Assembly (NCBI RefSeq): GCF_012986595.1
Contig: NZ_JAAQYM010000005.1
Coordinates: forward strand, 1-64,000
Direction of reading: 5' to 3'
Origin: Pseudomonas koreensis
Lineage (GTDB): Bacteria; Pseudomonadota; Gammaproteobacteria; Pseudomonadales; Pseudomonadaceae
Length of the DNA: 64,000 nt
Each line of letters starts with the position of its first letter. Position 1 is the stretch's first letter. Of this stretch, positions 51,695 to 60,879 are shown piece by piece. A model generated the notes under the pieces. It did no database searches. It was not told the DNA's origin and saw only the letters and a list, made by a program, of their open reading frames with translations. Both the position numbers and the translations under genes were made by a program.

Positions 51695-53290
51695 ATGGCG
51701 GCACACAGAGAAACGCCAGTTGGCGACACGCAGGATCCACGCGCGGCCCCCGGGGCATGGTTCGTTGCCTTGCGCCTGATTCGTTGGGCCCGGGAACACT
51801 GGCTGTTACCGATCATGCTGCTGGCGGCGGTGGTGCGTTTTTACGATCTGACGGCGGCGTCGATCTGGTTCGATGAAGGGTCCAGTGTCCTGCTCAGCCA
51901 GTTTTCGCTGTCTGAGATCTGGAGGCACGCGGCCCATGACGTGCATCCGCCGCTGTATTTCATGTTGCTGCACGGCTGGATCGGCCTGTTCGGTGACGGC
52001 ATGCTGTCGATTCGCCTGATGAGCGCCGTGCCGGGGATCATCACCGTCGGGCTCGGGGTATGGCTGGTGGATCTGCTCGCCACCCGCCGCGCCGCGCTGC
52101 TGGCCGGGCTGTTGCTGGCGTTGTTGCCCACGGCGGTGCGCTACAGCCAGGAAGTGCGCATGTATTCGTTGCTCGGCATGTGGCTGATCGGCGCGACCAT
52201 TGCGCTGGTCTACTGGGTCAGGCAACCCCGGCGCCATCGCTACCTGGTGGCCTATGCGCTGCTGATGACGGCGGCGTTCTATACCCATTACTTCACTGCG
52301 CTGTGCGTGATCAGTCACTGGTTCTATCTGGCGGCCGTCCGCCTGCAGCCGGGGTATCGGTTGCGGCATATCCAGCGCCCGGCCTGGTGGCTGGCCAACC
52401 TGGGTATCGCGTTGCTGTACCTGCCGTGGGTGCCCAATCTGCTTGATCTGTTGCAGCACCTGCCGGAACTCAAGGCCAGTAACGATATTGGCTGGGAAGA
52501 CCCGGTCAGCCTCAGCTCCTTGCCGTCGATGGTCTGGTCGTTGCTGATTCAGGACGACGGCATGACCTTGCCGGGTTGGCTGTTTTTGCTCCTGCCGGTG
52601 GCGTTGGTGGCAGTGATCGGCGTTGCCCTGCGCCGTGATCGCAGTGTGTTTCGCGGCAGCGTGCTGTTGCTGTTCTACAGCGTGCTGCCGATCCTGCTGG
52701 TGTATGGCGTGTCGTTCATCTCGCCGGTGTTCATCGAGCGTTACGTGACGGCTTATGCGCTGGGTTTGCCGATGCTGGTGGCGCTGGCGGTTGATCGCTT
52801 GTACGCAGGCTCTCGCGTGCTGGCGCTGGCGATTCTGGTGCTGTTTGTCGGGGTCGAGCTGGTGGGTGTGAAGAACAATGCCACGGTCGACAGCAATGAT
52901 CAGTTCAGCGTGTTGGTCGACTACGTCAACCGGCACTTCGTCGAGGGAGACCGGATCGTCACCAGCGACATGATGTGGTACCTCAGTTACATCTACTACA
53001 ACCGTACCGACGCACAGATTCGCCTGTACACGCCACCGGCGGCGGACGGGCGTTCCACGCGTCCCAACGCTTACGGTTTCGGCACACTGGTCAATGAAGA
53101 GGTGTACCTCGATCGGCTTGGCGATTTGTCCAAGGGCAGCACGCGGGCGTGGCTGATCGGGACGCTGGATGAGCCCAATGAATTTGCGGCGTTGCCCGAA
53201 GGCTGGCAGCGGCACAGCGATGTCCATGCAGGCGAAGCCTTTGCACGCCTGTATGTCAGGGGGCCAGGCGCCGACAAACCGGGCGAATGA
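51695..53290 (+). CDS. Membrane glycosyltransferase, GT39/ArnT-like (GT-C fold)
   Basis: A 531-residue polytopic protein with about 11 membrane helices. It carries the GT-C acidic motif after the first helix (SIWFDEGSSVLL) and the HDVHPPLYF loop, which resemble the dolichyl/undecaprenyl-phosphate-mannose transferase (PMT_2) family. Such enzymes move a sugar from a lipid carrier onto a periplasmic acceptor. A soluble C-terminal region begins at about residue 390. ATG at 51695 has AAGAGGA seven bases upstream. The acceptor is unknown and the gene stands alone. Confidence 0.85.
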   Translation: MAAHRETPVGDTQDPRAAPGAWFVALRLIRWAREHWLLPIMLLAAVVRFYDLTAASIWFDEGSSVLLSQFSLSEIWRHAAHDVHPPLYFMLLHGWIGLFGDGMLSIRLMSAVPGIITVGLGVWLVDLLATRRAALLAGLLLALLPTAVRYSQEVRMYSLLGMWLIGATIALVYWVRQPRRHRYLVAYALLMTAAFYTHYFTALCVISHWFYLAAVRLQPGYRLRHIQRPAWWLANLGIALLYLPWVPNLLDLLQHLPELKASNDIGWEDPVSLSSLPSMVWSLLIQDDGMTLPGWLFLLLPVALVAVIGVALRRDRSVFRGSVLLLFYSVLPILLVYGVSFISPVFIERYVTAYALGLPMLVALAVDRLYAGSRVLALAILVLFVGVELVGVKNNATVDSNDQFSVLVDYVNRHFVEGDRIVTSDMMWYLSYIYYNRTDAQIRLYTPPAADGRSTRPNAYGFGTLVNEEVYLDRLGDLSKGSTRAWLIGTLDEPNEFAALPEGWQRHSDVHAGEAFARLYVRGPGADKPGE

Positions 53291-53308
53291 TCACCAGCTT
53301 GCGCAGGT

Positions 53309-54067
53309 TCAAGACTTGCCCGACAAATCCGCCATCCCTTTAAGCAACTCAATCGGTAGCGGAAAGACAATCGTCGAGCTCTTGTCGCCGGCAATCGAAC
53401 TCAAGGTCTGCATGTAGCGCAGTTGCATGGCGCCGGGCTGGCGGCCCAGCATTTCTGCGGCCTGCATGAGTTTTTCCGAGGCCTGCAGTTCGCCTTCGGC
53501 GTGAATCACCTTGGCCCGGCGCTCGCGTTCGGCTTCGGCCTGCTTGGCGATGGCGCGGACCATCGATTCGTTGAGGTCGACGTGCTTGATCTCGACGTTG
53601 GCGACCTTGATGCCCCAGGCGTCGGTCTGGGCATCGAGCACTTGCTGGATGTCGATGTTCAACTGCTCGCGCTCGGCCAGCAGCTCATCCAGTTCATGTT
53701 TGCCGAGCACCGCGCGCAAGGTGGTCTGCGCCAGCTGGCTGGTGGCCGAGAGAAAGTCTTCAACCTGAATGATCGCCTTCTGCGGATCGAGGACGCGGAA
53801 GTACAGCACCGCATTGACCTTCACCGAGACGTTGTCGCGGGTGATCACATCCTGCGGCGGCACATCGAGGACGACGGTGCGCAGATCGACCCGGACCATT
53901 TGCTGCACCACCGGGATCAGCAGGATCAGCCCCGGGCCTTTGACCTGCCAGAAACGCCCGAGCTGGAACACCACGCCGCGCTCGTACTCGCGCAGAATGC
54001 GGAACGTCGACCCGGCCAGGGCGATCACCAACAGCAGCAGTGCAACAAAACCGATTTGCAGACCCAT
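53309..54067 (-). CDS. Slipin (stomatin/SPFH family) membrane protein
   Basis: A 252-residue SPFH/Band 7 protein with one N-terminal membrane hairpin (about 4-25), the SPFH domain ([20 protein letters not shown]) and a C-terminal coiled coil ([20 protein letters not shown]). It forms large ring assemblies in membrane microdomains with its NfeD partner. ATG at 54067 is preferred because GGAG lies 7 bases upstream; a GTG at 54073 overlaps the NfeD stop but is too close to that site. Confidence 0.9.
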   Translation of the reverse strand: MGLQIGFVALLLLVIALAGSTFRILREYERGVVFQLGRFWQVKGPGLILLIPVVQQMVRVDLRTVVLDVPPQDVITRDNVSVKVNAVLYFRVLDPQKAIIQVEDFLSATSQLAQTTLRAVLGKHELDELLAEREQLNIDIQQVLDAQTDAWGIKVANVEIKHVDLNESMVRAIAKQAEAERERRAKVIHAEGELQASEKLMQAAEMLGRQPGAMQLRYMQTLSSIAGDKSSTIVFPLPIELLKGMADLSGKS

Positions 54068-54069
54068 GA

Positions 54070-54600
54070 TCACTCTCCGTGTCGCACCGCGTCAGTCGCG
54101 GCGACTTTCAGCAATAAGCCTTTACGCCCGACCACGCGCACCGATTGCCCGGTGTGCAGCGGTGTCGTGCTGTGCACCTGCCAATGTTCGCCCTGCAATT
54201 GCACCCAGCCGTTGTGGGTGTTTTCCGCTTGCACGGTGGTCACCGCCGTCACACTGCCAACCAGCCCGGCCTCGCCGCTGACGGCGTGGCGTGGCCGGGT
54301 TTTCAAGGCGCGGACGATTAATCCGATCAGCAGCAGGGCGCTTAGCAGGCCAAGGCCGATGATCATCGGCACCGGCAACTCGGCGTTGCCCAGAATCAGC
54401 GCGCCGATCACGAACATGATGATCCCGCCGAGGCCGATCACCCCGTAGTTGGGCAACGCGGCTTCAGCGATCAGAAAGGCAATGCCGAGCGTGATCAGCC
54501 ACAGGCCGACCGGACTGACCGCTGTCAGCGGCACATCAGCCGCGAAGGCCGAGCCGCTGAGCAGCAGTAAAAAGACATACACACAACATCGGCTGTTCAC
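54070..54600 (-). CDS. NfeD-like membrane protein, short form
   Basis: A 176-residue protein with a signal peptide ([16 protein letters not shown]), three to four membrane helices ([27 protein letters not shown]) and a C-terminal OB-fold ([13 protein letters not shown]). It lacks the N-terminal serine protease of long NfeD proteins. GTG at 54600 is preferred, with GGAGG 5 bases upstream; the frame opens at 54621. It is coupled to the slipin gene, its usual partner. Confidence 0.87.
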   Translation of the reverse strand: MNSRCCVYVFLLLLSGSAFAADVPLTAVSPVGLWLITLGIAFLIAEAALPNYGVIGLGGIIMFVIGALILGNAELPVPMIIGLGLLSALLLIGLIVRALKTRPRHAVSGEAGLVGSVTAVTTVQAENTHNGWVQLQGEHWQVHSTTPLHTGQSVRVVGRKGLLLKVAATDAVRHGE

Positions 54601-54762
54601 GTGACCCTCCGGGAGAGTCATGAGGTGGTTCTTTGAGTCTAGTTGAGCCTGACGCTGGATGAATTTTGATCAATGAACAGATGTGTCCGGTGAGCGGATT
54701 TCCCTTTGCCGGCAGCGTGCCGAACTAGACTCAGCAGAGCAGGTACAACGAAGGAGTGCTTC

Positions 54763-55008
54763 ATGGAACAGCCAACCCACAGTCTCCCGTCCTTGTTCAA
54801 ACAACTGGGTCTGGATAACGACCCGACCAGCATCGACCAATTCATCGCCGCCCATTCACCGCTCAAGCCCGAGCTGCACCTGGCGGATGCGTTCTTCTGG
54901 AGCAAAAGTCAGGCGGATTTCTTGCGCGGCGAGATTCTTGATGATGCGGATTGGGCGGAGGTGGTGGATCAGTTGAATGTGTTGTTGCGAAAGGGGCGGG
55001 AGGGGTAA
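54763..55008 (+). CDS. DUF2789 family small protein
   Basis: An 81-residue soluble protein (HSLPSLFKQLGLDNDPTSID) recognised as the DUF2789 family, which is common in gamma-proteobacteria and has no known role. ATG at 54763 has AAGGAG six bases upstream; the in-frame ATG at 54706 lacks one. It stands alone and converges with the toxin gene. Confidence 0.85.
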   Translation: MEQPTHSLPSLFKQLGLDNDPTSIDQFIAAHSPLKPELHLADAFFWSKSQADFLRGEILDDADWAEVVDQLNVLLRKGREG

Positions 55009-55011
55009 CTG

Positions 55012-55293
55012 CTATTTTGGGAAAGGCCACATCCGTGCTGTATGAACAATCGCCATGATCCACACCACATCTTGTTCCAGTTGGTAAACAAGACGATAAC
55101 TGGGGTGCGGAATAATCTCTCGAGTGCCCGCGATCATGCCGATGGGGCCGACTTCGGGATGTTGGGATATTCGGGAAACCGCTTCAGTGAAGCGGCTATC
55201 CATTTCGATGGCCGCTTTTGGATTTACGTCGTGCAGGTAGTCCCAAATTTTCTCACGATCATGTACAGCATTTTTAGTCCAGATAATCTTCAT
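55012..55293 (-). CDS. RelE/ParE family toxin
   Basis: A 93-residue toxin-like protein with the ParE/RelE fold (WTKNAVHDREKIWDYLHDVNP, then REIIPHPSYRLVYQLEQDVV and a C-terminal AIVHTARMWP). The sequence looks more like ParE (gyrase inhibitor) than the mRNA nuclease RelE, but this is not certain. It overlaps the antitoxin by four bases (ATGA). Confidence 0.88.
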   Translation of the reverse strand: MKIIWTKNAVHDREKIWDYLHDVNPKAAIEMDSRFTEAVSRISQHPEVGPIGMIAGTREIIPHPSYRLVYQLEQDVVWIMAIVHTARMWPFPK

Positions 55294-55568
55294 CCTTGAT
55301 TGTCTGCCCGCCTGCGCCTTGCGGCGAACCGTGCTTCAACTTCCTCGTTGGACAACCCGTCACCGGCGGCTATTGATATCCGTGCAAGATCGACCTTTCG
55401 TTGCAAAAACATCTCGTACTCACGGGCTTCCCGTTGAGTCTGAACAAACTGTCGCATCATCTCGCGGACGATCTGTGATGCAGGACGATGCGAGGCTTCA
55501 GCTTCGGCCATGAACTGCTCACGCAACTCCGGTTCAAGCTTCATTGTAAAAACAGCTTGTTTTGACAT
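55290..55568 (-). CDS. Ribbon-helix-helix antitoxin
   Basis: A 92-residue antitoxin with an N-terminal ribbon-helix-helix DNA-binding domain (AVFTMKLEPELREQFMAEAE then RPASQIVREMMRQFV) and a charged C-terminal tail that would wrap the toxin. AAAGGA lies 8 bases before the ATG. It should repress its own promoter through the inverted repeat at 55589-55615. Confidence 0.88.
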   Translation of the reverse strand: MSKQAVFTMKLEPELREQFMAEAEASHRPASQIVREMMRQFVQTQREAREYEMFLQRKVDLARISIAAGDGLSNEEVEARFAARRRRADNQG

Positions 55569-55588
55569 TGTCGTGTTCCTTTAACAGG

Positions 55589-55615
55589 CGATGTACTTAC
55601 GAGGTATATACATCG
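55589..55615. promoter_or_regulatory. Inverted repeat CGATGTA-N13-TACATCG, candidate antitoxin operator
   Basis: Perfect 7-base arms lie 20 bases upstream of the antitoxin start codon in an AT-rich stretch. Ribbon-helix-helix antitoxins bind such repeats to control their own operon. Binding is inferred. Confidence 0.6.
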
Positions 55616-55678
55616 TAATTCCTTCAAGAGGAACCCGCTGACTCACGGGGCGACCAACGGGGATATTTGTTTCAAAAC

Positions 55679-55726
55679 TTGACTGAAATTCCCCGCCAAT
55701 GCGATATTGATAGTTAGCAAACTAAC
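55679..55726 (+). promoter_or_regulatory. Candidate promoter and MarR operator (GTTAG-CAAA-CTAAC at 55713-55726)
   Basis: TTGACT at 55679-55684 and GATATT at 55703-55708, 18 bases apart, form a plausible sigma-70 promoter. The perfect inverted repeat GTTAGCAAACTAAC sits where transcription would start and just before the marR start codon. It resembles EmrR/MarR operators, so MarR bound there would block its own operon. Confidence 0.65.
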
Positions 55727-55729
55727 AGT

Positions 55730-56197
55730 GTGCATTTTCCCGTGCCGAACTCCCTCGACGCTCTCCAGATGAACATCAGCAGTGCCATGGTGGTGGCCGC
55801 CAGGCATTGGCGGAAGATCTGCCAGACCACGCTTGTCAACTACGGCATCTCTGAAGCCTGCGCCGTTCCGCTCTTGATGATCGGGCGGCTGGGCGAGGGC
55901 GTGCGGCAGGTGCAGGTGGCGCAGGCGGCCGGGATGGAAAGTCCGTCGCTGGTGCGTCTGCTCGATCAGTTGTGCCACGCCGGGTATGTCTGTCGCACCG
56001 AAGATGCGCAGGACCGCCGGGCCAAATGCCTGAGCCTGACCGACACCGGCCGCGAGCTGGTGCAAGCGGTGGAAATCGAACTGGTACGTCTGCGTCATGA
56101 AGTGCTCGAAGGCATCGACCAGAGTGATCTGGAAGCTACGCTTCGGGTACTGAGAGCTTTTGAGGCGGCCAATCCACCTGTGGTGATCAATTCTTGA
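55730..56197 (+). CDS. MarR family repressor of the efflux operon
   Basis: A 155-residue winged-helix regulator (VRQVQVAQAAGMESPSLVRL as the recognition region, TEDAQDRRAKCLSLTDTGRE as the wing). It is the first gene of the operon and overlaps the FUSC gene by four bases, so it probably represses its own operon until an aromatic ligand binds. The GTG at 55730 lacks a ribosome site and would leave a very short leader; GTG 55742 or ATG 55769 are alternatives. Confidence 0.88.
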   Translation: MHFPVPNSLDALQMNISSAMVVAARHWRKICQTTLVNYGISEACAVPLLMIGRLGEGVRQVQVAQAAGMESPSLVRLLDQLCHAGYVCRTEDAQDRRAKCLSLTDTGRELVQAVEIELVRLRHEVLEGIDQSDLEATLRVLRAFEAANPPVVINS

Positions 56198-58257
56198 ACG
56201 GTTTTTTCTCTGGCATTCCCCCGGCCCGGGACTGGTTCTACGGGGTCCGTACCTTTGCAGCGTCGATGATTGCGCTGTACATCGCCTTGCTCATGCAAAT
56301 GCCGCGTCCGTATTGGGCGATGGCTACGGTGTATATCGTCTCCAGCCCGTTTCTCGGGCCGACCAGTTCCAAGGCGTTGTACCGCGCCATCGGCACCTTC
56401 CTCGGGGCCGCGGCGGCGGTGCTGTTCGTGCCGATGTTCGTGCAGAGTCCGTATGTGCTGGTGGTGGTGATTGCCTTGTGGACGGGGATTTTGCTGTTCC
56501 TCTCGCTGCACCTGCGTACCGCCAATAACTACGCGCTGATGCTGGCCGGCTACACCCTGCCGCTGATTGCCTTGCCGACGGTGGATAACCCGCTGGCGGT
56601 GTGGGACGTGGCGGAAGCACGGACCGAAGAGATTTTTCTCGGCATTGCCGTCGCGGCGGTGATCGGCGCGATGTTCTGGCCGCGTCGCCTGGCGCCAGTG
56701 TTCAACGACGCGGTGGGCAAATGGTTCGCCGACGCCACGACTTACAGCCTGAAATTTCTCAGCCGCGATGTGCAGCCGGAACAGGTCACGGCCCTGCGCA
56801 TGGCCATGGTTGCGAATTTCAACAGTCTCGAATTGATGATCGGCCAGCTGCCTCACGAAGGCGCCCGGCCGCAAACCGTGCGCAACACCAAGGAATTGCG
56901 CGGGCGGATGATCCACCTGTTGCCGGTGATCGACGCCCTTGAAGACTCGCTCTACGCCCTTGAACGGCGCACGCCGGAGCTGGTGGAAAAGTTTGCCCCG
57001 CTGCTGACCGCGACCCAGCAATGGCTGGGCCATAACGACGCCGACCTGGCGCGTTGGCAGGCCCTCAAGGATCAGCTTCAGGCCTTGCAGCCGAGCTGCG
57101 AGGCGCTGGAAGATCGCAAGCAATTGCTGTTCTCCAACGCGATTTATCGCCTCGGCGAATTCATCGATCTGTGGCAGGACTGCCGCAGCCTGCAGGATGC
57201 GATTCTCTGCGATCGTCAGGACAGCTGGCGCGCGGTCTACCGGCACTGGCGCCTTGGACGGCTGACGCCATTTCTCGACCGGGGGATGATGCTGTATTCG
57301 GTGACATCGACCATTCTGGCGATCATCGTCGCCTCGGTGCTGTGGATTCTGCTCGGTTGGCCGGACGGCGGCAGTGCGGTGATTCTGGCGGCGGTGGCCT
57401 GCAGTTTCTTCGCCTCGATGGACGACCCGGCGCCGCAGATATACCGGTTCTTTTTCTGGACCGGGATGTCGGTGCTGTTCGCCAGCCTCTATCTGTTTCT
57501 GATTCTGCCGAACCTGCACGACTTCCCGATGCTGGTGCTGGCGTTTGCGATTCCGTTCATCTGTGTCGGCACCCTGACGGTGCAACCGCGCTTCTACCTC
57601 GGCATGCTCCTGACGCTGGTCAACACCTCATCGTTCATCAGCATTCAGGGCGCATACGACGCGGATTTCTTTGCCTTCGTGAACTCCAACCTGGCCGGCC
57701 CGATGGGCTTGCTGTTCGCGTTTATCTGGACCCTGGTCACCCGCCCGTTCGGGGTCGAGCTGGCCGCCAAGCGCCTGACCCGCTTCAGCTGGAAGGACAT
57801 CGTGCACATGACCGAGCCGGCCAACCTGGCCGAACACCGGCAATTGGGCGTGCAACTGCTCGACCGCTTGATGCAGCACCTGCCACGACTGGCGATGACC
57901 GGTCAGGACACCGGTATCGCCATGCGTGAAGTGCGCGTGGGCCTGAACCTGCTCGATCTGTTGGCCTACACCCCGCGTGTGACCGGTGCACCGAATGCCC
58001 TGCTGCAACAAGTGGTGGCCGAGGTCGGCGAGTATTTCCGCGCCTGTCTGAAGGCCAGCGAACGCTTGCCGGCGCCGAGCCCCTTATTGATGACCATGGA
58101 CCGCGCGCGCCGTGCGCTCAAAGGCCACGGCGACGAGGAAACCCGTCTAAACCTGTTGCATGCCTTGAGCGGTCTGCGCCTGGCGCTGTTGCCCGGCGTG
58201 GAATTTGTCAGCACGAGCGATGCCGAAGAACCGCTGCCCGATGGAGCGCCCCTATGA
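56194..58257 (+). CDS. FUSC family efflux permease (AaeB-like)
   Basis: A 687-residue inner-membrane protein with two sets of about five to six membrane helices (about 20-165 and 365-520), each followed by a cytoplasmic region, as in AaeB/PET family aromatic acid exporters. It starts at TTG, which overlaps the marR stop (TTGA). Together with the DUF1656, HlyD and outer membrane genes it forms a complete pump. The substrate may be hydroxybenzoate-like acids or drugs such as fusaric acid; this is by family only. Confidence 0.92.
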   Translation: MNGFFSGIPPARDWFYGVRTFAASMIALYIALLMQMPRPYWAMATVYIVSSPFLGPTSSKALYRAIGTFLGAAAAVLFVPMFVQSPYVLVVVIALWTGILLFLSLHLRTANNYALMLAGYTLPLIALPTVDNPLAVWDVAEARTEEIFLGIAVAAVIGAMFWPRRLAPVFNDAVGKWFADATTYSLKFLSRDVQPEQVTALRMAMVANFNSLELMIGQLPHEGARPQTVRNTKELRGRMIHLLPVIDALEDSLYALERRTPELVEKFAPLLTATQQWLGHNDADLARWQALKDQLQALQPSCEALEDRKQLLFSNAIYRLGEFIDLWQDCRSLQDAILCDRQDSWRAVYRHWRLGRLTPFLDRGMMLYSVTSTILAIIVASVLWILLGWPDGGSAVILAAVACSFFASMDDPAPQIYRFFFWTGMSVLFASLYLFLILPNLHDFPMLVLAFAIPFICVGTLTVQPRFYLGMLLTLVNTSSFISIQGAYDADFFAFVNSNLAGPMGLLFAFIWTLVTRPFGVELAAKRLTRFSWKDIVHMTEPANLAEHRQLGVQLLDRLMQHLPRLAMTGQDTGIAMREVRVGLNLLDLLAYTPRVTGAPNALLQQVVAEVGEYFRACLKASERLPAPSPLLMTMDRARRALKGHGDEETRLNLLHALSGLRLALLPGVEFVSTSDAEEPLPDGAPL

Positions 58258-58463
58258 TCGGTGATCTGGATATCAGCGGCATTTTCCTGCCGACCCTGCT
58301 GGTGCTGATGGGCATCACCTATGTGTTGTTTCTGCTGGTGCACGGCGTGCTCACGCGTGTGCACTTTTACCGTCTGGTCTGGCACCGGGCATTGTTCAAC
58401 GTGGCTCTCTACGCCGTGCTGTTGTACGGCGTGGACTCACTCAGTCGATACCTGATGACATGA
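58254..58463 (+). CDS. DUF1656 small membrane protein (AaeX-like)
   Basis: A 69-residue protein with two membrane helices (FLPTLLVLMGITYVLFLLVH and LFNVALYAVLLYGV) joined by a basic loop. It matches DUF1656/AaeX proteins that always sit between FUSC permease and HlyD adaptor genes. It overlaps both neighbours by four bases. Its role in the pump is not known. Confidence 0.92.
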   Translation: MIGDLDISGIFLPTLLVLMGITYVLFLLVHGVLTRVHFYRLVWHRALFNVALYAVLLYGVDSLSRYLMT

Positions 58464-59347
58464 AAAAACCGTTTCTGACTATCGGTCGCGTGGTACTGAC
58501 CCTGCTGATCGTGACTTTCGCCGTCGTCCTCGTCTGGCGCATGGTGATGTATTACATGTTTGCGCCGTGGACCCGCGACGGGCACATTCGCGCCGACATC
58601 ATCCAGATCGCCCCGGACGTCTCCGGGCTGATCCAGCAGGTCGAGGTCAAGGACAACCAGTTGATCAAACGCGGCCAAGTGCTGTTCAGCATCGACCAGG
58701 ACCGTTTCAAACTGGCCCTGCGTCAGGCCAGGGCGGCGGTTGCCGATCGCGAAGAAACCCTCGCCCAGGCGCAGCGTGAAGCCAAGCGTAACCGTGGCCT
58801 GGGCAATCTGGTGCCGGCCGAACAGCTGGAAGAAAGCCAGTCGAAAGTCGCCCGGGCGCAATCGGCGCTGGCCGAAGCGCTGGTGGCGGTGGACAGCGCC
58901 CAGCTCAACCTCGACCGCTCGGTGATCCGCAGCCCGGTGGACGGCTACGTCAATGACCGTGCGCCACGTGTGCAGGAATTCGTCACGGCCGGGCGTCCGG
59001 TGTTGTCGGTGGTCGACAGCAATTCCTTCCACATCGACGGCTATTTCGAAGAAACCAAACTCGACGGCATTCGTATCGGCCAGTCTGTGGATATCCGCGT
59101 GATCGGCGACAAGGCCAGGCTGCGCGGGCATGTCGAAAGCATCGTCGCCGGCATCGAAGACCGCGACCGCACCAGCGGCAATAACCTGCTGCCCAACGTC
59201 AACCCGGCGTTCAGCTGGGTGCGTCTGGCCCAGCGGATTCCGGTGCGCATCGCCTTTGACGAGGTGCCGGAAGACTTCCGCATGATCGCCGGACGTACCG
59301 CCACCGTGTCGATCATCGACGAGCAAAAGCAGGAGCCCGCGCAATGA
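58460..59347 (+). CDS. HlyD-family adaptor (AaeA-like)
   Basis: A 295-residue membrane fusion protein with one N-terminal helix (about 10-32), lipoyl halves (IAPDVSGLIQQVEVKDNQLI and IRSPVDGYVNDRAPRVQEFV), a short coiled coil, and a beta-barrel end. It is coupled by ATGA overlaps to DUF1656 and to the outer membrane gene. Confidence 0.93.
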   Translation: MKKPFLTIGRVVLTLLIVTFAVVLVWRMVMYYMFAPWTRDGHIRADIIQIAPDVSGLIQQVEVKDNQLIKRGQVLFSIDQDRFKLALRQARAAVADREETLAQAQREAKRNRGLGNLVPAEQLEESQSKVARAQSALAEALVAVDSAQLNLDRSVIRSPVDGYVNDRAPRVQEFVTAGRPVLSVVDSNSFHIDGYFEETKLDGIRIGQSVDIRVIGDKARLRGHVESIVAGIEDRDRTSGNNLLPNVNPAFSWVRLAQRIPVRIAFDEVPEDFRMIAGRTATVSIIDEQKQEPAQ

Positions 59348-60786
59348 ACAGGGCCCTGATGATCGCCGGGTTGGGCGTGATGCTCTCGGCCTGTCAGATG
59401 GTCGGGCCGGACTATCACCTGCCCGCTGACGCGGCGGTGCAACGCAAGGAATTTCAGGGCGATCTGGCGGTGGAGGGCAAACCGGTGGTGTCAGCGCCGG
59501 TGCCCGCCGACTGGTGGCGCTTGTATCGCGACCCGCGTCTGGACCAACTGGTGCAGCAGGCCATGGCCTCCAACACCGACTTGCGCGTGGCGGCGGCAAA
59601 CCTGTCGCGGGCCCGTGCACAGGTCGATGAAGCCGAAGCGGCCGGTGGCTGGAGCGCTGGCGTGAAGATGGGCGCGCAGCGCTTGCAGGAATCCGGTCAG
59701 GCGTTCCTGCTGCCGGAAAAAGTGCCGGTGGCCAATGTCGCTGACATCGGCATTAGCGCCTCCTATCAGTTCGACCTGTGGGGCACGCTGCAACGCGGCA
59801 TCGAAGCGGCGAAGGCCAATGCCGATGCCACGCAAGCGGCGGCCGACACCGCGCGCATCACCCTGGTGGCGGACGTGGTGCGTGCCTACACCCAGGTGTG
59901 TGCCGCCAACGAAGAACGGGAAATCGCCCAGCACTCCCTCGACCTGCAATCGCAAGGCACCACGCTGATTCAGCGCCTGCGCGATGCCGGGCGTGGCGAT
60001 GAAACCCAGGTCACCCGTTCGCAAACCCAATTCAAATCCTTGCGCGCCGACATGCCGCGTTATGAGGCGGCGCGTCAGGCCGGTCTGTTCCGCCTGTCGA
60101 TGCTGCTGGCGAAACCGGTCGATCAATTGCCGGCCGGCACCGCCACCTGCGCCGAATTGCCGAAAATCGCCCAATTGGTGCCGGTGGGTGACGGTGCGGC
60201 GCTGCTCAAGCGCCGGCCGGATGTGCGTCAGGCCGAACGTCGGCTGGCGGCCGCGACAGCTGGCATCGGTATCGCCACGGGCGAGCTGTACCCGGACATC
60301 AGCATTGGCGCGACCATCGGCACCGTCGGCATCGTTTCCGACCTTGGCGATCCGTCGACCAACCGCTGGGGCTTTGGTCCGTCGCTGAGCTGGAAGGTGC
60401 CGACCAACGGCGCTCGCGCACGCATCCGGGAAGCCGAAGCCAATACCCAGGGCGCGCTGGCGCATTTCGACGGTGTGGTGCTCAACGCCATTCGCGAAAC
60501 CCAGACCGGCCTGGCCCAGTACAGCGCGCTGCTGCAACGCCGCGATGCGCTGGCCGATGCCGAGCAATCGGCAAAACTGGCGGCGGACCAGACCCACCGC
60601 TTCTTCCAGGCCGGGCGTGAGTCGTTCCTCGCCGACCTGCAAGCGACCCGCACCTACACCGACGTCACCGCGCAACTGGCCGCCGCTAACACCCAAGTCG
60701 CCATGAGCCAGATCGATTTGTTCCTCGCGCTGGGCGGCGGTTGGGAAAGCGGACGAACGCAAGCTTCAAGCGCCAGCAAACCCTGA
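59344..60786 (+). CDS. Outer membrane efflux lipoprotein (NodT/OprM type)
   Basis: A 480-residue channel with lipobox L-S-A-C17 and two OEP domains (LVQQAMASNTDLRVAAANLS, then RRPDVRQAERRLAAATAGIG). It has a normal short signal peptide, unlike the equivalent channel at 42767. It is the last gene of the marR-led operon. Confidence 0.93.
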   Translation: MNRALMIAGLGVMLSACQMVGPDYHLPADAAVQRKEFQGDLAVEGKPVVSAPVPADWWRLYRDPRLDQLVQQAMASNTDLRVAAANLSRARAQVDEAEAAGGWSAGVKMGAQRLQESGQAFLLPEKVPVANVADIGISASYQFDLWGTLQRGIEAAKANADATQAAADTARITLVADVVRAYTQVCAANEEREIAQHSLDLQSQGTTLIQRLRDAGRGDETQVTRSQTQFKSLRADMPRYEAARQAGLFRLSMLLAKPVDQLPAGTATCAELPKIAQLVPVGDGAALLKRRPDVRQAERRLAAATAGIGIATGELYPDISIGATIGTVGIVSDLGDPSTNRWGFGPSLSWKVPTNGARARIREAEANTQGALAHFDGVVLNAIRETQTGLAQYSALLQRRDALADAEQSAKLAADQTHRFFQAGRESFLADLQATRTYTDVTAQLAAANTQVAMSQIDLFLALGGGWESGRTQASSASKP

Positions 60787-60811
60787 AGCCGTTGCTATGC
60801 TTTGAAGTGTT

Positions 60812-60841
60812 GGAAGGGCGCCCTGAGCACGGCGCCCTTCC
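60812..60841 (+). terminator. Hairpin after efflux operon
   Basis: A perfect 11-base stem GGAAGGGCGCC / GGCGCCCTTCC with an 8-base loop lies 26 bases after the operon stop. No T run follows, so it may end transcription weakly or protect the RNA end. Confidence 0.6.
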
Positions 60842-60879
60842 AGCGCACATTGCTAGCGCTGGTCTAGGGGAAACCAATA

